Below are positions 8,666 to 17,452 of a stretch of DNA of 38,481 nucleotides, one piece after another. This DNA comes from Lachnospiraceae bacterium (GTDB lineage: Bacteria > Bacillota > Clostridia > Lachnospirales > Lachnospiraceae). Below the pieces are notes generated by a model. It saw only the letters and a list, made by a program, of their open reading frames with translations, searched no databases and was not told where the DNA came from. The stretch spans positions 1 through 38,481 of the forward strand of contig CAJTEW010000026.1 in assembly GCA_910575605.1 (NCBI GenBank). The letters run 5' to 3'. The position numbers were made by a program, and so were the translations under genes. Position 1 is the first letter of the stretch, and each line of letters begins with the position of its first letter.

Positions 8666-9359
8666 GAAAATCCTTAGAACCTTGACCGCACTTTGCGCCG
8701 CCCTTGTACTTATGGGCGGCTTTTCCGTCACCGCTTTTGCACAGACCCCGGAGGGAGAGGACGACACCAACGACAGCGGCGTTGTCTACGAGGAACCCCA
8801 AAAGGAAGAACCCCTTACCCCGGACGGGAACGCGACCCTTGTAGACGATTTCGGCGGCAACAAGCAGCTTATCACCGTAACGACCAAAAACGGCAATTAC
8901 TTTTATATCCTCATTGACCGGGACGACGAGGGCGAGGACACCGTACATTTCCTTAATCAAGTGGACGAAGCCGACCTCTTAGCACTTATGGAGGACGGAA
9001 GCACCGAAGCAGCCCCGCCCGCCGTTTGCAGTTGCACCGATAAATGCGAAGCCGGAAAGGTAAATGTGAGCTGCCCTGTCTGCAAGGACAACATGACCGC
9101 TTGCAGTGGCAAGGAAGCGGAGCCGGAAACCGAGAAACCAACAGAGCAGCCCAAAGAGAAAGGCAATACAGGCGGGCTTGTGCTTTTCCTTGTCGTGGCA
9201 CTTCTTGGCGGCGGGGGCGCGTTCTATTATTTTAAGTTTATGAAGCCAAAGCAGAACGTCAAGGGCGACACCGACCTTGAAGATTTCGATTTTGACGATT
9301 ACGACGAGGACGAGGGGGACGGGCTTTCTGATGAAGAACAGGAGGACGAGGAAGCATGA
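8658..9359 (+). CDS. DUF4366 family exported, membrane-anchored protein
   Basis: A 233-residue protein with an N-terminal signal peptide (MNKKILRTLTALCAALVLMG, cleavage probably after AFAQ). An extracellular domain contains a Cys cluster (CSCTDKCEAGKVNVSCPVCKDNMTAC spread over about residues 118-145), followed by a transmembrane helix near residues 174-196 and a very acidic cytoplasmic tail (DLEDFDFDDYDEDEGD). Start ATG 8658 overlaps the DUF4315 stop. The architecture suits a surface component of the conjugation apparatus, possibly in contact or wall interaction. No enzymatic motif is visible. Confidence 0.85.
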   Translation: MNKKILRTLTALCAALVLMGGFSVTAFAQTPEGEDDTNDSGVVYEEPQKEEPLTPDGNATLVDDFGGNKQLITVTTKNGNYFYILIDRDDEGEDTVHFLNQVDEADLLALMEDGSTEAAPPAVCSCTDKCEAGKVNVSCPVCKDNMTACSGKEAEPETEKPTEQPKEKGNTGGLVLFLVVALLGGGGAFYYFKFMKPKQNVKGDTDLEDFDFDDYDEDEGDGLSDEEQEDEEA

Positions 9360-9544
9360 GGCTTTTCACCGAAAATCCTTTGGAAAAAATGATGGTACAA
9401 AGACCCACCGGGCGGCGTGACAGTGCGCCGCCCGTTCCAAAATCCCCGGCGTGTGTGCGCTGCCCTTATAAGGCGCAATCCCCCTGTATCGGCTATTGTC
9501 TGAAACAGGCACAGGAGAAGAAGCACACCGCGCCGGAACGCTGA
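9356..9544 (+). CDS. Small cysteine-rich ICE protein, unknown
   Basis: A 62-residue protein whose ATG overlaps the DUF4366 stop (ATGA) and is preceded by GGAGG. The C-terminal half has the spaced cysteines CVRCPYKAQSPCIGYC, a likely zinc-binding knuckle. It lies 15 bases before topoisomerase III, so it is probably part of the same transcript. I do not recognise a named family. A metal-binding nucleic-acid accessory role is inference. Confidence 0.65.
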   Translation: MRLFTENPLEKMMVQRPTGRRDSAPPVPKSPACVRCPYKAQSPCIGYCLKQAQEKKHTAPER

Positions 9545-9559
9545 AAGGAGGATTTTTTC

Positions 9560-11650
9560 ATGGCACTTAGACTTGTGATTGCAGAAAAGCCGAGCGTGGC
9601 GCAGACTATCGCCGCCGCGCTTGGCGTTAAGGAAAAGAAAGACGGATATATCGAGGGCGTCGGCTACCTCATTTCATGGTGCGTCGGGCATTTGGTACAG
9701 CTTGCGGAAGCTGCCGCCTACGGGGAGCAATATAAAAAATGGAGTTTTGACAGCTTACCCATTCTGCCGGAGGAATGGCAGTACGCCGTTGACCCGGACA
9801 AGGGGAAGCAATTCAAGACCTTAAAAGAGCTTATGCACCGCGCCGACGTTTCCGAAGTGGTGAACGCCTGCGACGCGGGGCGCGAGGGAGAATTGATTTT
9901 CCGCTTTGTCTACGAAGCGGCGGGCTGCAAGAAGCCCATGCGCCGCTTGTGGATTTCCTCAATGGAGGACGGGGCGATTAAGGCGGGCTTTGCTTCCCTC
10001 AAAGACGGGCGGGACTACGACGCGCTCTTTGCGTCTGCCCTCTGCCGCGCAAAGGCTGACTGGCTTATCGGCATTAACGCCACCCGGCTTTTCTCCTGCC
10101 TGTATGGAAAGACCTTGAACGTGGGGCGCGTCCAGACCCCGACCTTAAAAATGCTCACCGACCGGGACGCGGCTATCTCCCATTTCCAGAAAGAAAAATA
10201 TTATCATGTTCGCCTTGATTTATCCGGCGCGGAAGCGGCAAGCGAAAGGATTTCAGACAAGGCAGAAGCCGCCGCGCTGAAAGGGGCTTGCGAAACAGAA
10301 ACGGCGGTATGCGTTTCCCTTACCAGAGAGAAGAAAACCGCAGCCCCGCCGAAGCTCTTTGACCTTACCTCTTTGCAGCGGGAAGCGAACCGCATTTTCG
10401 GCTACACCGCGAAACAGACCCTTGACCTTGCACAAGCCCTTTATGAAAAAAGACTGCTTACCTATCCGAGGACGGACAGCAGCTTTCTTACTGACGACAT
10501 GGGCGGCACCGCAGCGGGCATTATCGCGCTGCTTTGCGAAAAGCTCCCCTTTATGGCGGGCGCGGACTTCACGCCGGAGGTTGCAAAGGTAACAGACAGT
10601 AAAAAAGTATCAGACCACCACGCAATCATTCCCACTATGGAGCTTGCAAAGGCTGACCCGGACGCGCTGCCGGAAAGCGAGAGAAATATCCTCACCCTTG
10701 CGGGGGCGCGTCTGCTCCTTGCCACCGCCGAGCCGCATATCTTTGAAGCGGTTACGGCGGTTTTCTCATGCGCCGATACGGAGTTTACGGTGCGGGGAAA
10801 GACTGTTATTTCTGACGGTTGGAAAGAGATGGAACGCAGATACCGGGCGACGCTGAAAGATAAGCCCGAAGCGGAGGACGGGGAAAATGCAGACGTGACG
10901 CTGCCGGAGCTTTCCGAGGGACAGGGCTTTCCTAACCCCGCCGCAAAAGTAACGGAGCATATCACAACGCCGCCGAAGCCCCACAGCGAAGCAAGCCTTT
11001 TGTCGGCTATGGAACGCGCCGGGAACGGGGACACCGACCCGGACGCGGAACGCCGGGGGCTTGGCACTCCCGCCACCCGCGCCGCCGTCATTGAAAAACT
11101 GGTAAAGGGCGGCTTTGCAGAGCGCAAAGGCAAGCAGCTTATCCCCACGCAGAATGGAGCCGCCCTTGTATCAATCTTGCCGGATATGCTCACTTCCCCG
11201 CAGCTTACCGCAGAATGGGAAAACAATCTGACGCAGATAGCAAAGGGAGCCGCAGACCCCGGCGAATTTCTGTCCGGCATTGAAGCTATGGCGCGGGAGC
11301 TTGTGCGGACACACGCCGCAGCACTTGACGGGAAAAAGGATTTGTTCCGGGAGGAAAAGCCCTCTGTCGGCAAATGCCCCCGTTGCGGTTCCCCCGTCCA
11401 TGAGGGGAAGAAAAACTATTATTGCAGCAACAAAGAATGTGCCTTTGTCATGTGGAAGAACGACCGCTTTTTCGAGGAACGCAAGACCGCTTTTTCCGCG
11501 AAGATTGCCGCCGCGCTCCTTAAATCCGGCAAGGCAAATGTAAAGAAGCTCTACTCCCCGAAAACAGGCAAGACCTACGACGGAACTATCGTTCTGGCTG
11601 ACACTGGCGGAAAATACGTCAACTACCGTATCGAAGTACAGAAGAACTAA
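9560..11650 (+). CDS. topB: DNA topoisomerase III (type IA)
   Basis: A 696-residue type IA topoisomerase that relaxes or decatenates DNA, here probably during conjugative replication. N-terminal TOPRIM domain: EKPSVAQ at about residues 9-15 and ACDAGREGEL near 104-113. The active-site tyrosine is Y302 in LLTYPRTDSSFL. A C-terminal zinc finger (CPRCGSPV...YYCSNKEC, about 606-630) is followed by a basic region. AAAGGAGG precedes ATG 9560. Similar enzymes sit at this position in Tn1549-like elements. The 239-base gap after the gene carries oriT-like copy A. Confidence 0.95.
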   Translation: MALRLVIAEKPSVAQTIAAALGVKEKKDGYIEGVGYLISWCVGHLVQLAEAAAYGEQYKKWSFDSLPILPEEWQYAVDPDKGKQFKTLKELMHRADVSEVVNACDAGREGELIFRFVYEAAGCKKPMRRLWISSMEDGAIKAGFASLKDGRDYDALFASALCRAKADWLIGINATRLFSCLYGKTLNVGRVQTPTLKMLTDRDAAISHFQKEKYYHVRLDLSGAEAASERISDKAEAAALKGACETETAVCVSLTREKKTAAPPKLFDLTSLQREANRIFGYTAKQTLDLAQALYEKRLLTYPRTDSSFLTDDMGGTAAGIIALLCEKLPFMAGADFTPEVAKVTDSKKVSDHHAIIPTMELAKADPDALPESERNILTLAGARLLLATAEPHIFEAVTAVFSCADTEFTVRGKTVISDGWKEMERRYRATLKDKPEAEDGENADVTLPELSEGQGFPNPAAKVTEHITTPPKPHSEASLLSAMERAGNGDTDPDAERRGLGTPATRAAVIEKLVKGGFAERKGKQLIPTQNGAALVSILPDMLTSPQLTAEWENNLTQIAKGAADPGEFLSGIEAMARELVRTHAAALDGKKDLFREEKPSVGKCPRCGSPVHEGKKNYYCSNKECAFVMWKNDRFFEERKTAFSAKIAAALLKSGKANVKKLYSPKTGKTYDGTIVLADTGGKYVNYRIEVQKN

Positions 11651-11660
11651 AAACTTGAAT

Positions 11661-11759
11661 AGCAAGCATAGGAAGCGGGTACCCACTTCCGTAAATCCCC
11701 GTTGCGACGCTGACGCGCCGGACGGGGATTTTGCTTGTTGGGAAGTTTCCCAAACCCTC
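11661..11759 (+). repeat. oriT-like inverted-repeat sequence, copy A
   Basis: Ninety-nine bases downstream of topB that recur as the reverse complement at 19113-19211. The first 33 bases (11661-11693) are identical in both copies and include the imperfect palindrome GGAAGCGGGTACCCACTTCC. The end block (11732-11759) contains the palindrome TTGGGAAGTTTCCCAA, with two differences from copy B. The centre differs in sequence but is also a stem (AATCCCCG...CGGGGATT). Its twin abuts mobC, the usual place for oriT, so this is probably a second transfer origin or a relaxosome-protein binding site. Confidence 0.75.
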
Positions 11760-11889
11760 TTTTGCGGAGGGCTTCACCCTCTAAAAATTTTCAAAAATAT
11801 TTGGCAGAAATGCGGGCGTACCCGTAGTAGACCATGCAGCCAAAAAATGCAGCTTATGACGCTGCCGCAGAGAAAGGAGGTTTTTCACT

Positions 11890-14800
11890 ATGGCAAGTTT
11901 ACGGGACACCGTAAAGGACTATCAAGACGAGCTTAGGGACGGTATCGCATGGGTGGCGTTCTGGAAACAGGGGCGTTCATGGAACGCGGAATATTTTCAT
12001 CTTGATATGGACGATACGCTCTACCCGGAGGACAGGAGCCGGTTAGAGGAAATAAAAAGCATTGACCCCGCCGCCGTTATCTTAAACGGCTACTATTGCG
12101 GGCATTTAGGCGAGGACATGAGCCTTGACGAGCTGACCGCCGGAGTGCGTTACCACTACGAAAACAGCATGAACGACATTGACGGTTTTATCGGAGCGCA
12201 TGACGACAGGCTTCCCCCGGAGGTTATCGAGGAAGCGAGGGCAGCCGCCCATGAAGCGGGGCTTCCCTTTTCCGAAAAGCCCTACCGGGACGGGGAGGAT
12301 TTTAACCCCTATGTATTTGACGGGAGCATGAGCATTGAGGATTTTGAGCTTATGCACCGCATGATTGAAAAAGAAAGGAGCGAACAAATGGCAGAACCGA
12401 TTTTAAGCGGCTATCTTTCCAATCTTGGGAAGTACACCGAGGGCAGACCCGCGGGCGAATGGGTGACATTCCCCACGACTGCCGAACATCTGAAAGAAGT
12501 CTTTGACCGTATCGGGATTGACTTCAAGCACTATGAGGAATGGCATTTCACAGAATTTCAATCCACTATCCCCGGCTTGACGGAGCATTTAAGCGAGTAT
12601 TCCCACCCCGACGAGCTGAACTATTTAGGGAAGCTCTTGGAAATGCAGTTTGACGACGACCGGGAGAAATTCATTGCAGCCATTGAATACGGCGACCATG
12701 CCGACAGCTTACAGGACATTATCAACCTTGCACAGAACCTTGACTGCTACTGGATTTATCCGTCCGTCCACAATGAAGAAGAATACGGGCGTTATCTGGT
12801 TGATGAACTGGAAGAACCGGAACTTCCCGAAGAAGCGAAAAAGTATTTCATGTATGAGGAATACGGGCGGGACGCTTCCATTAACGACGACGGTATGTTT
12901 ACCGAAAAGGGCTATATCTACAACAACCGCAACACCTTTACAGAATGGTACGACGGGCGCGACGTGCCGGAGGAATACCGGGTAACGCCGCAGCCCCCGC
13001 AGCCGGAAAGACCCGACCCGTCAAAGGTAGAAATGGACGCAGCCGCGCCGGGGCAGAGAACGGCGCAGACCGCAGAGCAGCCACAGGAGCCGCGCCCGGT
13101 TATCCCTATCGTGCTGACGAGCGAGAAGCCCGCCGAAAAGCTCAAAGAGATTACCGACCGTCTGGAACAGGGTATTGCGGAACTCTTTGACAGCGAGCGT
13201 TACCGGGAATATCTGAAAGTCATGTCAAAATTCCATAATTACAGCTTCCGAAACACCGTCCTTATCGCCATGCAGAAGCCGGACGCTTCCCTTGTGGCGG
13301 GCTTTTCCGCTTGGAAGAACAACTTTGAACGAAACGTGATGAAAGGGCAAAAGGGAATTAAAATCATTGCTCCGTCACCCTATAAAATCAAACAGGAAAT
13401 GCAGAAAATCGACCCGCACACGCAGAAGCCCGTTATCGGCAAGGACGGGAAGCCCGTCACCGAGGAAAAGGAAGTCACCATACCCGCCTACAAGGTGGTA
13501 TCCGTCTTTGACGTTTCCCAGACCGAGGGAAAGGAGCTGCCGGACATTGCGGTTGACGAGCTGACAGGCGACGTTGACCGCTACAAGGATTTTTTCGCAG
13601 CCCTTGAAAAGACTTCCCCCGTTCCTATCGCCTTTGAGAATATCGAGGGCGGCTCTCATGGCTACTACCACTTGGAGGACAAGCGCATTGCTATCAACGA
13701 GGGCATGAGCGAATTACAGACCTTAAAGACCGCTATTCACGAAATCGCCCATGCGAAGCTGCACGACATTGACCTCAACGCGCCAAAGGACGAGCAGCAG
13801 CCCCACGTTGACCGCCGCACCCGCGAAGTCGAAGCGGAAAGCGTCGCCTATACTGTCTGCCAACATTACGGGCTTGACACGTCGGACTACTCTTTCGGCT
13901 ATGTCGCCGGGTGGAGCAGCGGGCGGGAGCTGTCCGAGCTGAAAAGCTCCCTTGAAACGATACGCAGCGCAGCCGCCGAGATTATCAATTCCATAGACGA
14001 GAACTTAGCGGAGCTGCAAAAGGCACAGGACAAGGAGCAGACCGCCGGACAGGAGCAGCCCACCAGAGAGGGACAGGAAGCCGCGCCGGAGAAGCCGGAG
14101 CCGGAAGCAGCCGCACCGGGAAAATCCGGCGCACAGGAAAAAGCGGGCGCAGCCCCGAAAGAAGCCTTTACCCCGGAAACGATTTACAGAGTGCGCCGGA
14201 ACCTTTACAGCGACAGCCGGGAAAACAGCTACCTCTTGCAAGCCTATGTGACACAGGAGAACGGGCGGGCGAAAATGGGCGACGTGCTTTATACGGGAAC
14301 GCCGGAGAAATGCCGCGAGCTTATGGGGCAGCTCAAAAGCGGCGAGCTGACCGAGGGCGACGTGAAGCAGCTTTACGCAAAGGCACAGGAAACGGCGCAG
14401 ACCGCCGGACAGGACAAAGACACCTTTTCCATTTACCAGATAAAGGGCGGGGACGAAACAAGGGATTTCCGCTTTGAGCCATACGACCGCCTGCAGGCGG
14501 CGGGAAATGTGGTTGACAGGGCGAACTATGAGCTTGTCTATTCCGCGCCCCTTGCGCCGGAAACTTCCCTTGAAGATATTTACACCTGTTTCAATATCGA
14601 CCACCCCAAAGATTTTAAGGGACACAGCCTTTCCGTTTCCGACGTGGTAGTGCTTCATCAGGACGGACAGGACGCGGCGCATTTCGTTGACAGTGTAGGT
14701 TTTCGGGAAGTGCCGGAGTTTTTACAGGAGCAAAAGCAGCTTACCCCGGACGACTTGGAAACGGGCGAAACTGTCAAGACACCGAGGGGGACTTTCCATG

Positions 14801-15216
14801 TGACCGCCATGAGCCGGGAGCAGATAGAAGCCGCCGGATATGGCTTTCACCACCAGTCGGACGACGGAAAGTATCTGATTATGGGGAATGGGACGCGGGC
14901 GTTTGCCGTTGCCGCAGAACAGGCGCAGCGGGACAATCCCTTGAAAACCGCCGAGCAGACCACAGAGCAGAACGGGAACATGATTGACGGTATCATCAAC
15001 AACACCCCCACCGTTGACGAACTGGAAGCAAAGGTAAAGGCGGGCGAGCAGATTTCCCTTGTTGACCTGGCTAACGCTGTCAAAGCCGACAAGGAGCGCG
15101 GCAAGGGAGCGAAGCCGGAAAAGAAACCCTCTATCCGGGCGCAGCTTAGAGCCGACAAGGAAAAGGCACAGAAGAAAAACGCAAAGCAGAAGTCACAGGA
15201 CTTGGAAAGGAGCTGA
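11890..15216 (+). CDS. Polyvalent anti-restriction protein: ArdA - ArdC/metallopeptidase - YodL - DUF4316
   Basis: A 1108-residue fusion. After an N-terminal ~165 residues rich in Asp/Glu comes an ArdA-type anti-restriction domain (about 170-360, starting ILSGYLSNLGKY and ending in the acidic EEYGRYLVDELEEPELPEE region), a DNA mimic that blocks type I restriction. Next is an ArdC-like ssDNA-binding domain (about 425-500, FHNYSFRNTVLIAMQ, FSAWKNN) with an HEIAH zinc-peptidase motif (about 617-621), then a Gln/Glu/Pro/Ala linker, a YodL-like domain (about 850-950), and a DUF4316-like tail. AAAGGAGG precedes ATG 11890. It likely protects transferred single strands on entry. Confidence 0.85.
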   Translation: MASLRDTVKDYQDELRDGIAWVAFWKQGRSWNAEYFHLDMDDTLYPEDRSRLEEIKSIDPAAVILNGYYCGHLGEDMSLDELTAGVRYHYENSMNDIDGFIGAHDDRLPPEVIEEARAAAHEAGLPFSEKPYRDGEDFNPYVFDGSMSIEDFELMHRMIEKERSEQMAEPILSGYLSNLGKYTEGRPAGEWVTFPTTAEHLKEVFDRIGIDFKHYEEWHFTEFQSTIPGLTEHLSEYSHPDELNYLGKLLEMQFDDDREKFIAAIEYGDHADSLQDIINLAQNLDCYWIYPSVHNEEEYGRYLVDELEEPELPEEAKKYFMYEEYGRDASINDDGMFTEKGYIYNNRNTFTEWYDGRDVPEEYRVTPQPPQPERPDPSKVEMDAAAPGQRTAQTAEQPQEPRPVIPIVLTSEKPAEKLKEITDRLEQGIAELFDSERYREYLKVMSKFHNYSFRNTVLIAMQKPDASLVAGFSAWKNNFERNVMKGQKGIKIIAPSPYKIKQEMQKIDPHTQKPVIGKDGKPVTEEKEVTIPAYKVVSVFDVSQTEGKELPDIAVDELTGDVDRYKDFFAALEKTSPVPIAFENIEGGSHGYYHLEDKRIAINEGMSELQTLKTAIHEIAHAKLHDIDLNAPKDEQQPHVDRRTREVEAESVAYTVCQHYGLDTSDYSFGYVAGWSSGRELSELKSSLETIRSAAAEIINSIDENLAELQKAQDKEQTAGQEQPTREGQEAAPEKPEPEAAAPGKSGAQEKAGAAPKEAFTPETIYRVRRNLYSDSRENSYLLQAYVTQENGRAKMGDVLYTGTPEKCRELMGQLKSGELTEGDVKQLYAKAQETAQTAGQDKDTFSIYQIKGGDETRDFRFEPYDRLQAAGNVVDRANYELVYSAPLAPETSLEDIYTCFNIDHPKDFKGHSLSVSDVVVLHQDGQDAAHFVDSVGFREVPEFLQEQKQLTPDDLETGETVKTPRGTFHVTAMSREQIEAAGYGFHHQSDDGKYLIMGNGTRAFAVAAEQAQRDNPLKTAEQTTEQNGNMIDGIINNTPTVDELEAKVKAGEQISLVDLANAVKADKERGKGAKPEKKPSIRAQLRADKEKAQKKNAKQKSQDLERS

Positions 15217-15219
15217 CCC

Positions 15220-16173
15220 ATGCCGGAACAGAGCAAATTTGAAAACATGGATTTGTTTGCTTCCCTTGAAGCGATTATGAAGCAGAACACAGGCTTTTAC
15301 CAGAGCGACTTAGACATTGACAAAGAGATTATCGCAAAGGCGGCGGCAAGCCCCCACAGGGAGGACAAAACACTTTTGTGGTTCTGCCGCCCGTCCGGGA
15401 CGCACTGTTTCCGGGAGCGCGACGTTTTCCTCAAAGACACCGCGCCCCACAACACATGGCGTTTCTACATGGAGCAGACAAGCGACCGCGTTCTTGCCTA
15501 TGCAATCGAGCTGACGGGAAAGGAGCGCGGGAAAATCAAGGGCAATCTGTACGAACTGGACTACTCTAAACATTATGAGCGCGTCAAGGAAAAGGAGCTG
15601 CCCGCCGATACGGTGAAGCTGATTTATGAGCATGGGGAAAGGGTACAGGAAGCCGGGAGATATTTTGACGGAACCCCAGACCCGCAGCTTGGGAAATTTG
15701 AACGCTTTGAAGCCGTACCCAACGACCCGGACGCGCTGCAATCGCTCTTACAGGAAGAACGGCGCAGCCGGGAGCAGCTTTCGCCGGGGGATTTCAAGGC
15801 GCATATTGCCGCTTTGCGGGACGGGCTGATTGAAACGGAAGCGCGGCGCATTGTGCGAGAAATGAAGCGGCATTACGAGCCGAACAGCCCGAACAAGACC
15901 CATTTCATGGCAGAGCTTTCCCCGGCGTTCATGCGGCTTGCAGCCACAAAGGACACTGACCGCCTTTTCTCCATGCTGCCCTACAAGACCCTTTCCTTTT
16001 CCAAAATCGAGGGCAGACATGGGACGTATGCGCTGATTGACAAGGGGGAGAACCGGGACAGGGAGATAAGGAAGCCCCGCCCCTCTATCCGGGCGCAGCT
16101 TAAAGCAGACAAGGCAAAGACCGCCCCGAAAAAGGCGGCGGCAAAAACAAAAAATCACGATATGGAGGTATGA
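15220..16173 (+). CDS. Conserved ICE protein of unknown function
   Basis: A 317-residue soluble protein starting MPEQSKFENMDLFASLEAI, four bases after the polyvalent anti-restriction gene. The central part (about residues 40-120) looks globular (LLWFCRPSGTHCFRERDVFL, TWRFYMEQTSDRVLAYAIEL). The C-terminus carries KPRPSIRAQLKADK followed by a Lys/Ala tail, closely resembling the last residues of the upstream protein (KPSIRAQLRADK). This shared tail suggests a common partner or localisation signal. I recognise the family only as a frequent companion of anti-restriction genes in Firmicutes ICEs; no catalytic motif is visible. Confidence 0.7.
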   Translation: MPEQSKFENMDLFASLEAIMKQNTGFYQSDLDIDKEIIAKAAASPHREDKTLLWFCRPSGTHCFRERDVFLKDTAPHNTWRFYMEQTSDRVLAYAIELTGKERGKIKGNLYELDYSKHYERVKEKELPADTVKLIYEHGERVQEAGRYFDGTPDPQLGKFERFEAVPNDPDALQSLLQEERRSREQLSPGDFKAHIAALRDGLIETEARRIVREMKRHYEPNSPNKTHFMAELSPAFMRLAATKDTDRLFSMLPYKTLSFSKIEGRHGTYALIDKGENRDREIRKPRPSIRAQLKADKAKTAPKKAAAKTKNHDMEV

Positions 16174-16175
16174 GC

Positions 16176-16382
16176 ATGATTAGACTGACTGTTGAAGAAA
16201 CAAACCTTTTGAGCATTTACAACGAGGGCGGCAAGCGGGCTTTGATTGAGAATGTCAACGCCGCGCTGCCCTACATGGACGCGGATATGCGGGAGCTTGC
16301 AAAGCGCACCCTTTCCAAAGTGGACGCTTTGACCGAAGCGGAATTTGCAGAGCTTCCCATTTACGCCGCTGATGAAGTATGA
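16176..16382 (+). CDS. TTRAP, putative transposon-transfer assisting protein
   Basis: A 68-residue protein beginning MIRLTVEETNLLSIYNEGGK, matching the short TTRAP family of Clostridia conjugative elements (remembered family pattern, not searched). ATG 16176 is preferred over ATG 16170 because GGAGG at 16164-16168 is correctly spaced for it. The end overlaps the next gene by four bases. All-helical, acidic; mechanism of assistance unknown. Confidence 0.75.
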   Translation: MIRLTVEETNLLSIYNEGGKRALIENVNAALPYMDADMRELAKRTLSKVDALTEAEFAELPIYAADEV

Positions 16383-16744
16383 ACGGGGTTAAGCGGCTGA
16401 CGCCGCCCCAGAGCCGGAAAGTCAACGCCCTTGTGCGCCGGACGTGCTGCAATTATGATAACGGGAACTGTATCTTACTGGACGACGGGGACGAGTGCGT
16501 ATGTCCGCAGCTCATTTCCTATTCGCTTCTCTGCAAGTGGTTCCGGGTTGCGGTGCTTCCCGCCGACAGGCTGCTTTATGCGGAGCTTTACCAGACAGGG
16601 GATAAGAAGAAATGTACCGAGTGCGGCGCGTTCTTTGCGTCAACCTCTAACAGTGTCAAATACTGCCCCGTCTGCCGGAAACGTATCACCCGCAGACAAG
16701 CCGCCGAGCGCATGAGGAAAAGACGCGCCCCTGTTACGCAGTAG
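16379..16744 (+). CDS. Cysteine-rich VLP domain protein
   Basis: A 121-residue protein with two cysteine clusters: CCNYDNGNCILLDDGDECVCPQ (about residues 23-44) and a C-terminal zinc ribbon (CTECGAFFAS...KYCPVCRKRI, about 86-110), ending in an Arg/Lys-rich helix. The pattern fits the Cys_rich_VLP family found in Tn1549/Tn5397-like elements. The C-terminal ribbon resembles DNA-binding zinc knuckles, so a regulatory role is plausible. The start overlaps the TTRAP stop. Confidence 0.82.
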   Translation: MNGVKRLTPPQSRKVNALVRRTCCNYDNGNCILLDDGDECVCPQLISYSLLCKWFRVAVLPADRLLYAELYQTGDKKKCTECGAFFASTSNSVKYCPVCRKRITRRQAAERMRKRRAPVTQ

Positions 16745-16871
16745 GCGCGGAAAATCCCTTGATTTACAGGGCTTTCCGGGCGTGAAAATCGGATAGGCGA
16801 TACTTTATACCTTTTCCCCCGAAAATGGCGTTCTATTGCGTAACATTTACCACAACAGCACCCACAAAAAG

Positions 16872-16920
16872 ACAGGGCGCGGAAGTCATATACTGACTTT
16901 CCGCGCCCTGTTCTTTTTAT
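16872..16920. terminator. Strong bidirectional terminator
   Basis: A ~17-bp stem (ACAGGGCGCGGAAGTCA at 16872-16888 with TGACTTTCCGCGCCCTGT ending 16911, one bulged A) has a T-rich tail on the plus strand and an AAAAAG run on the other side. It therefore serves both the converging plus-strand accessory operon and the minus-strand HEAT gene, whose stop is at 16917-16919. Confidence 0.85.
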
Positions 16921-17363
16921 TTCTTTGGCAAACATTTGTATGTATTTGTAATCCAATCATCAAATTTTTGACCCTTTTCAAATTCCATTACATCATACAT
17001 TTCTGCCGCGATTGTTTTGAACGCTTCCTTGAATAATTGTAAATCTAATTCTTCCATTGATTTTTCACGTTTGATACGTAGAAAAACTTTAGTAAAGTCT
17101 TTTGTCTTAAAACCAATATCTTTACGTCCTAAGCGAATAGGATTTCCGCGGTAAGTAATCCCCATAGCTTGTGCTGCTCTAAATGCTTCCTCTTTAACTT
17201 TATAAACTTTGTCATGGAGAGCAAGACGAGTAATAACATCTCTTGATTGTTGACAATCATATTGTTTTAGTTCATTCAACGCAGCAAGCCTAATTTTCCA
17301 TGATGATTTATTGTTTGCGTCTTTGACAAGCTGACTAATATTAGCTGGTGTTCCTTTTGTCAT
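16917..17363 (-). CDS. HEAT-repeat domain protein (AT-rich cargo)
   Basis: A 148-residue protein. Residues about 15-75 form helical HEAT-like repeats (SSWKIRLAALNELKQYDCQQSRDVITRLALHDKVYKVKEEAFRAAQAMG); the rest is a charged helical region ending DDWITNTYKCLPKK. The gene is visibly AT-rich compared with the relaxase and VLP genes on either side, suggesting later acquisition. It has its own promoter (TATAAT at 17401-17406 on the minus strand). HEAT repeats mediate protein binding. No enzymatic motif is visible and the role in the element is unknown. Confidence 0.75.
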   Translation of the reverse strand: MTKGTPANISQLVKDANNKSSWKIRLAALNELKQYDCQQSRDVITRLALHDKVYKVKEEAFRAAQAMGITYRGNPIRLGRKDIGFKTKDFTKVFLRIKREKSMEELDLQLFKEAFKTIAAEMYDVMEFEKGQKFDDWITNTYKCLPKK

Positions 17364-17399
17364 GTACTATCAAATCCTTTCAAAAGTTGTAGATAATTT

Positions 17400-17428
17400 T
17401 ATTATACCACATACCGCTTTCTGTTTCT
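17400..17428 (-). promoter_or_regulatory. Promoter of the HEAT-repeat gene
   Basis: Read on the minus strand there is a perfect TATAAT in the context AGCGGTATGTGGTATAATA and a weaker -35 (TAGAAA) 17 bases upstream. The 19-base string 17400-17418 is identical to the one at 23182-23200 in front of the recombinase. Confidence 0.6.
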
Positions 17429-17452
17429 ATACGAAAATCATTTTTTGCTTAA

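Noticed and set aside
10462-11373. Long minus-strand frame (303 codons) opposite topB, and similar frames at 6084-6977 and 14005-14682
   Set aside because: High GC in strongly biased coding regions creates open antisense frames; translations are Ser/Arg/Pro-rich shadows of real genes.
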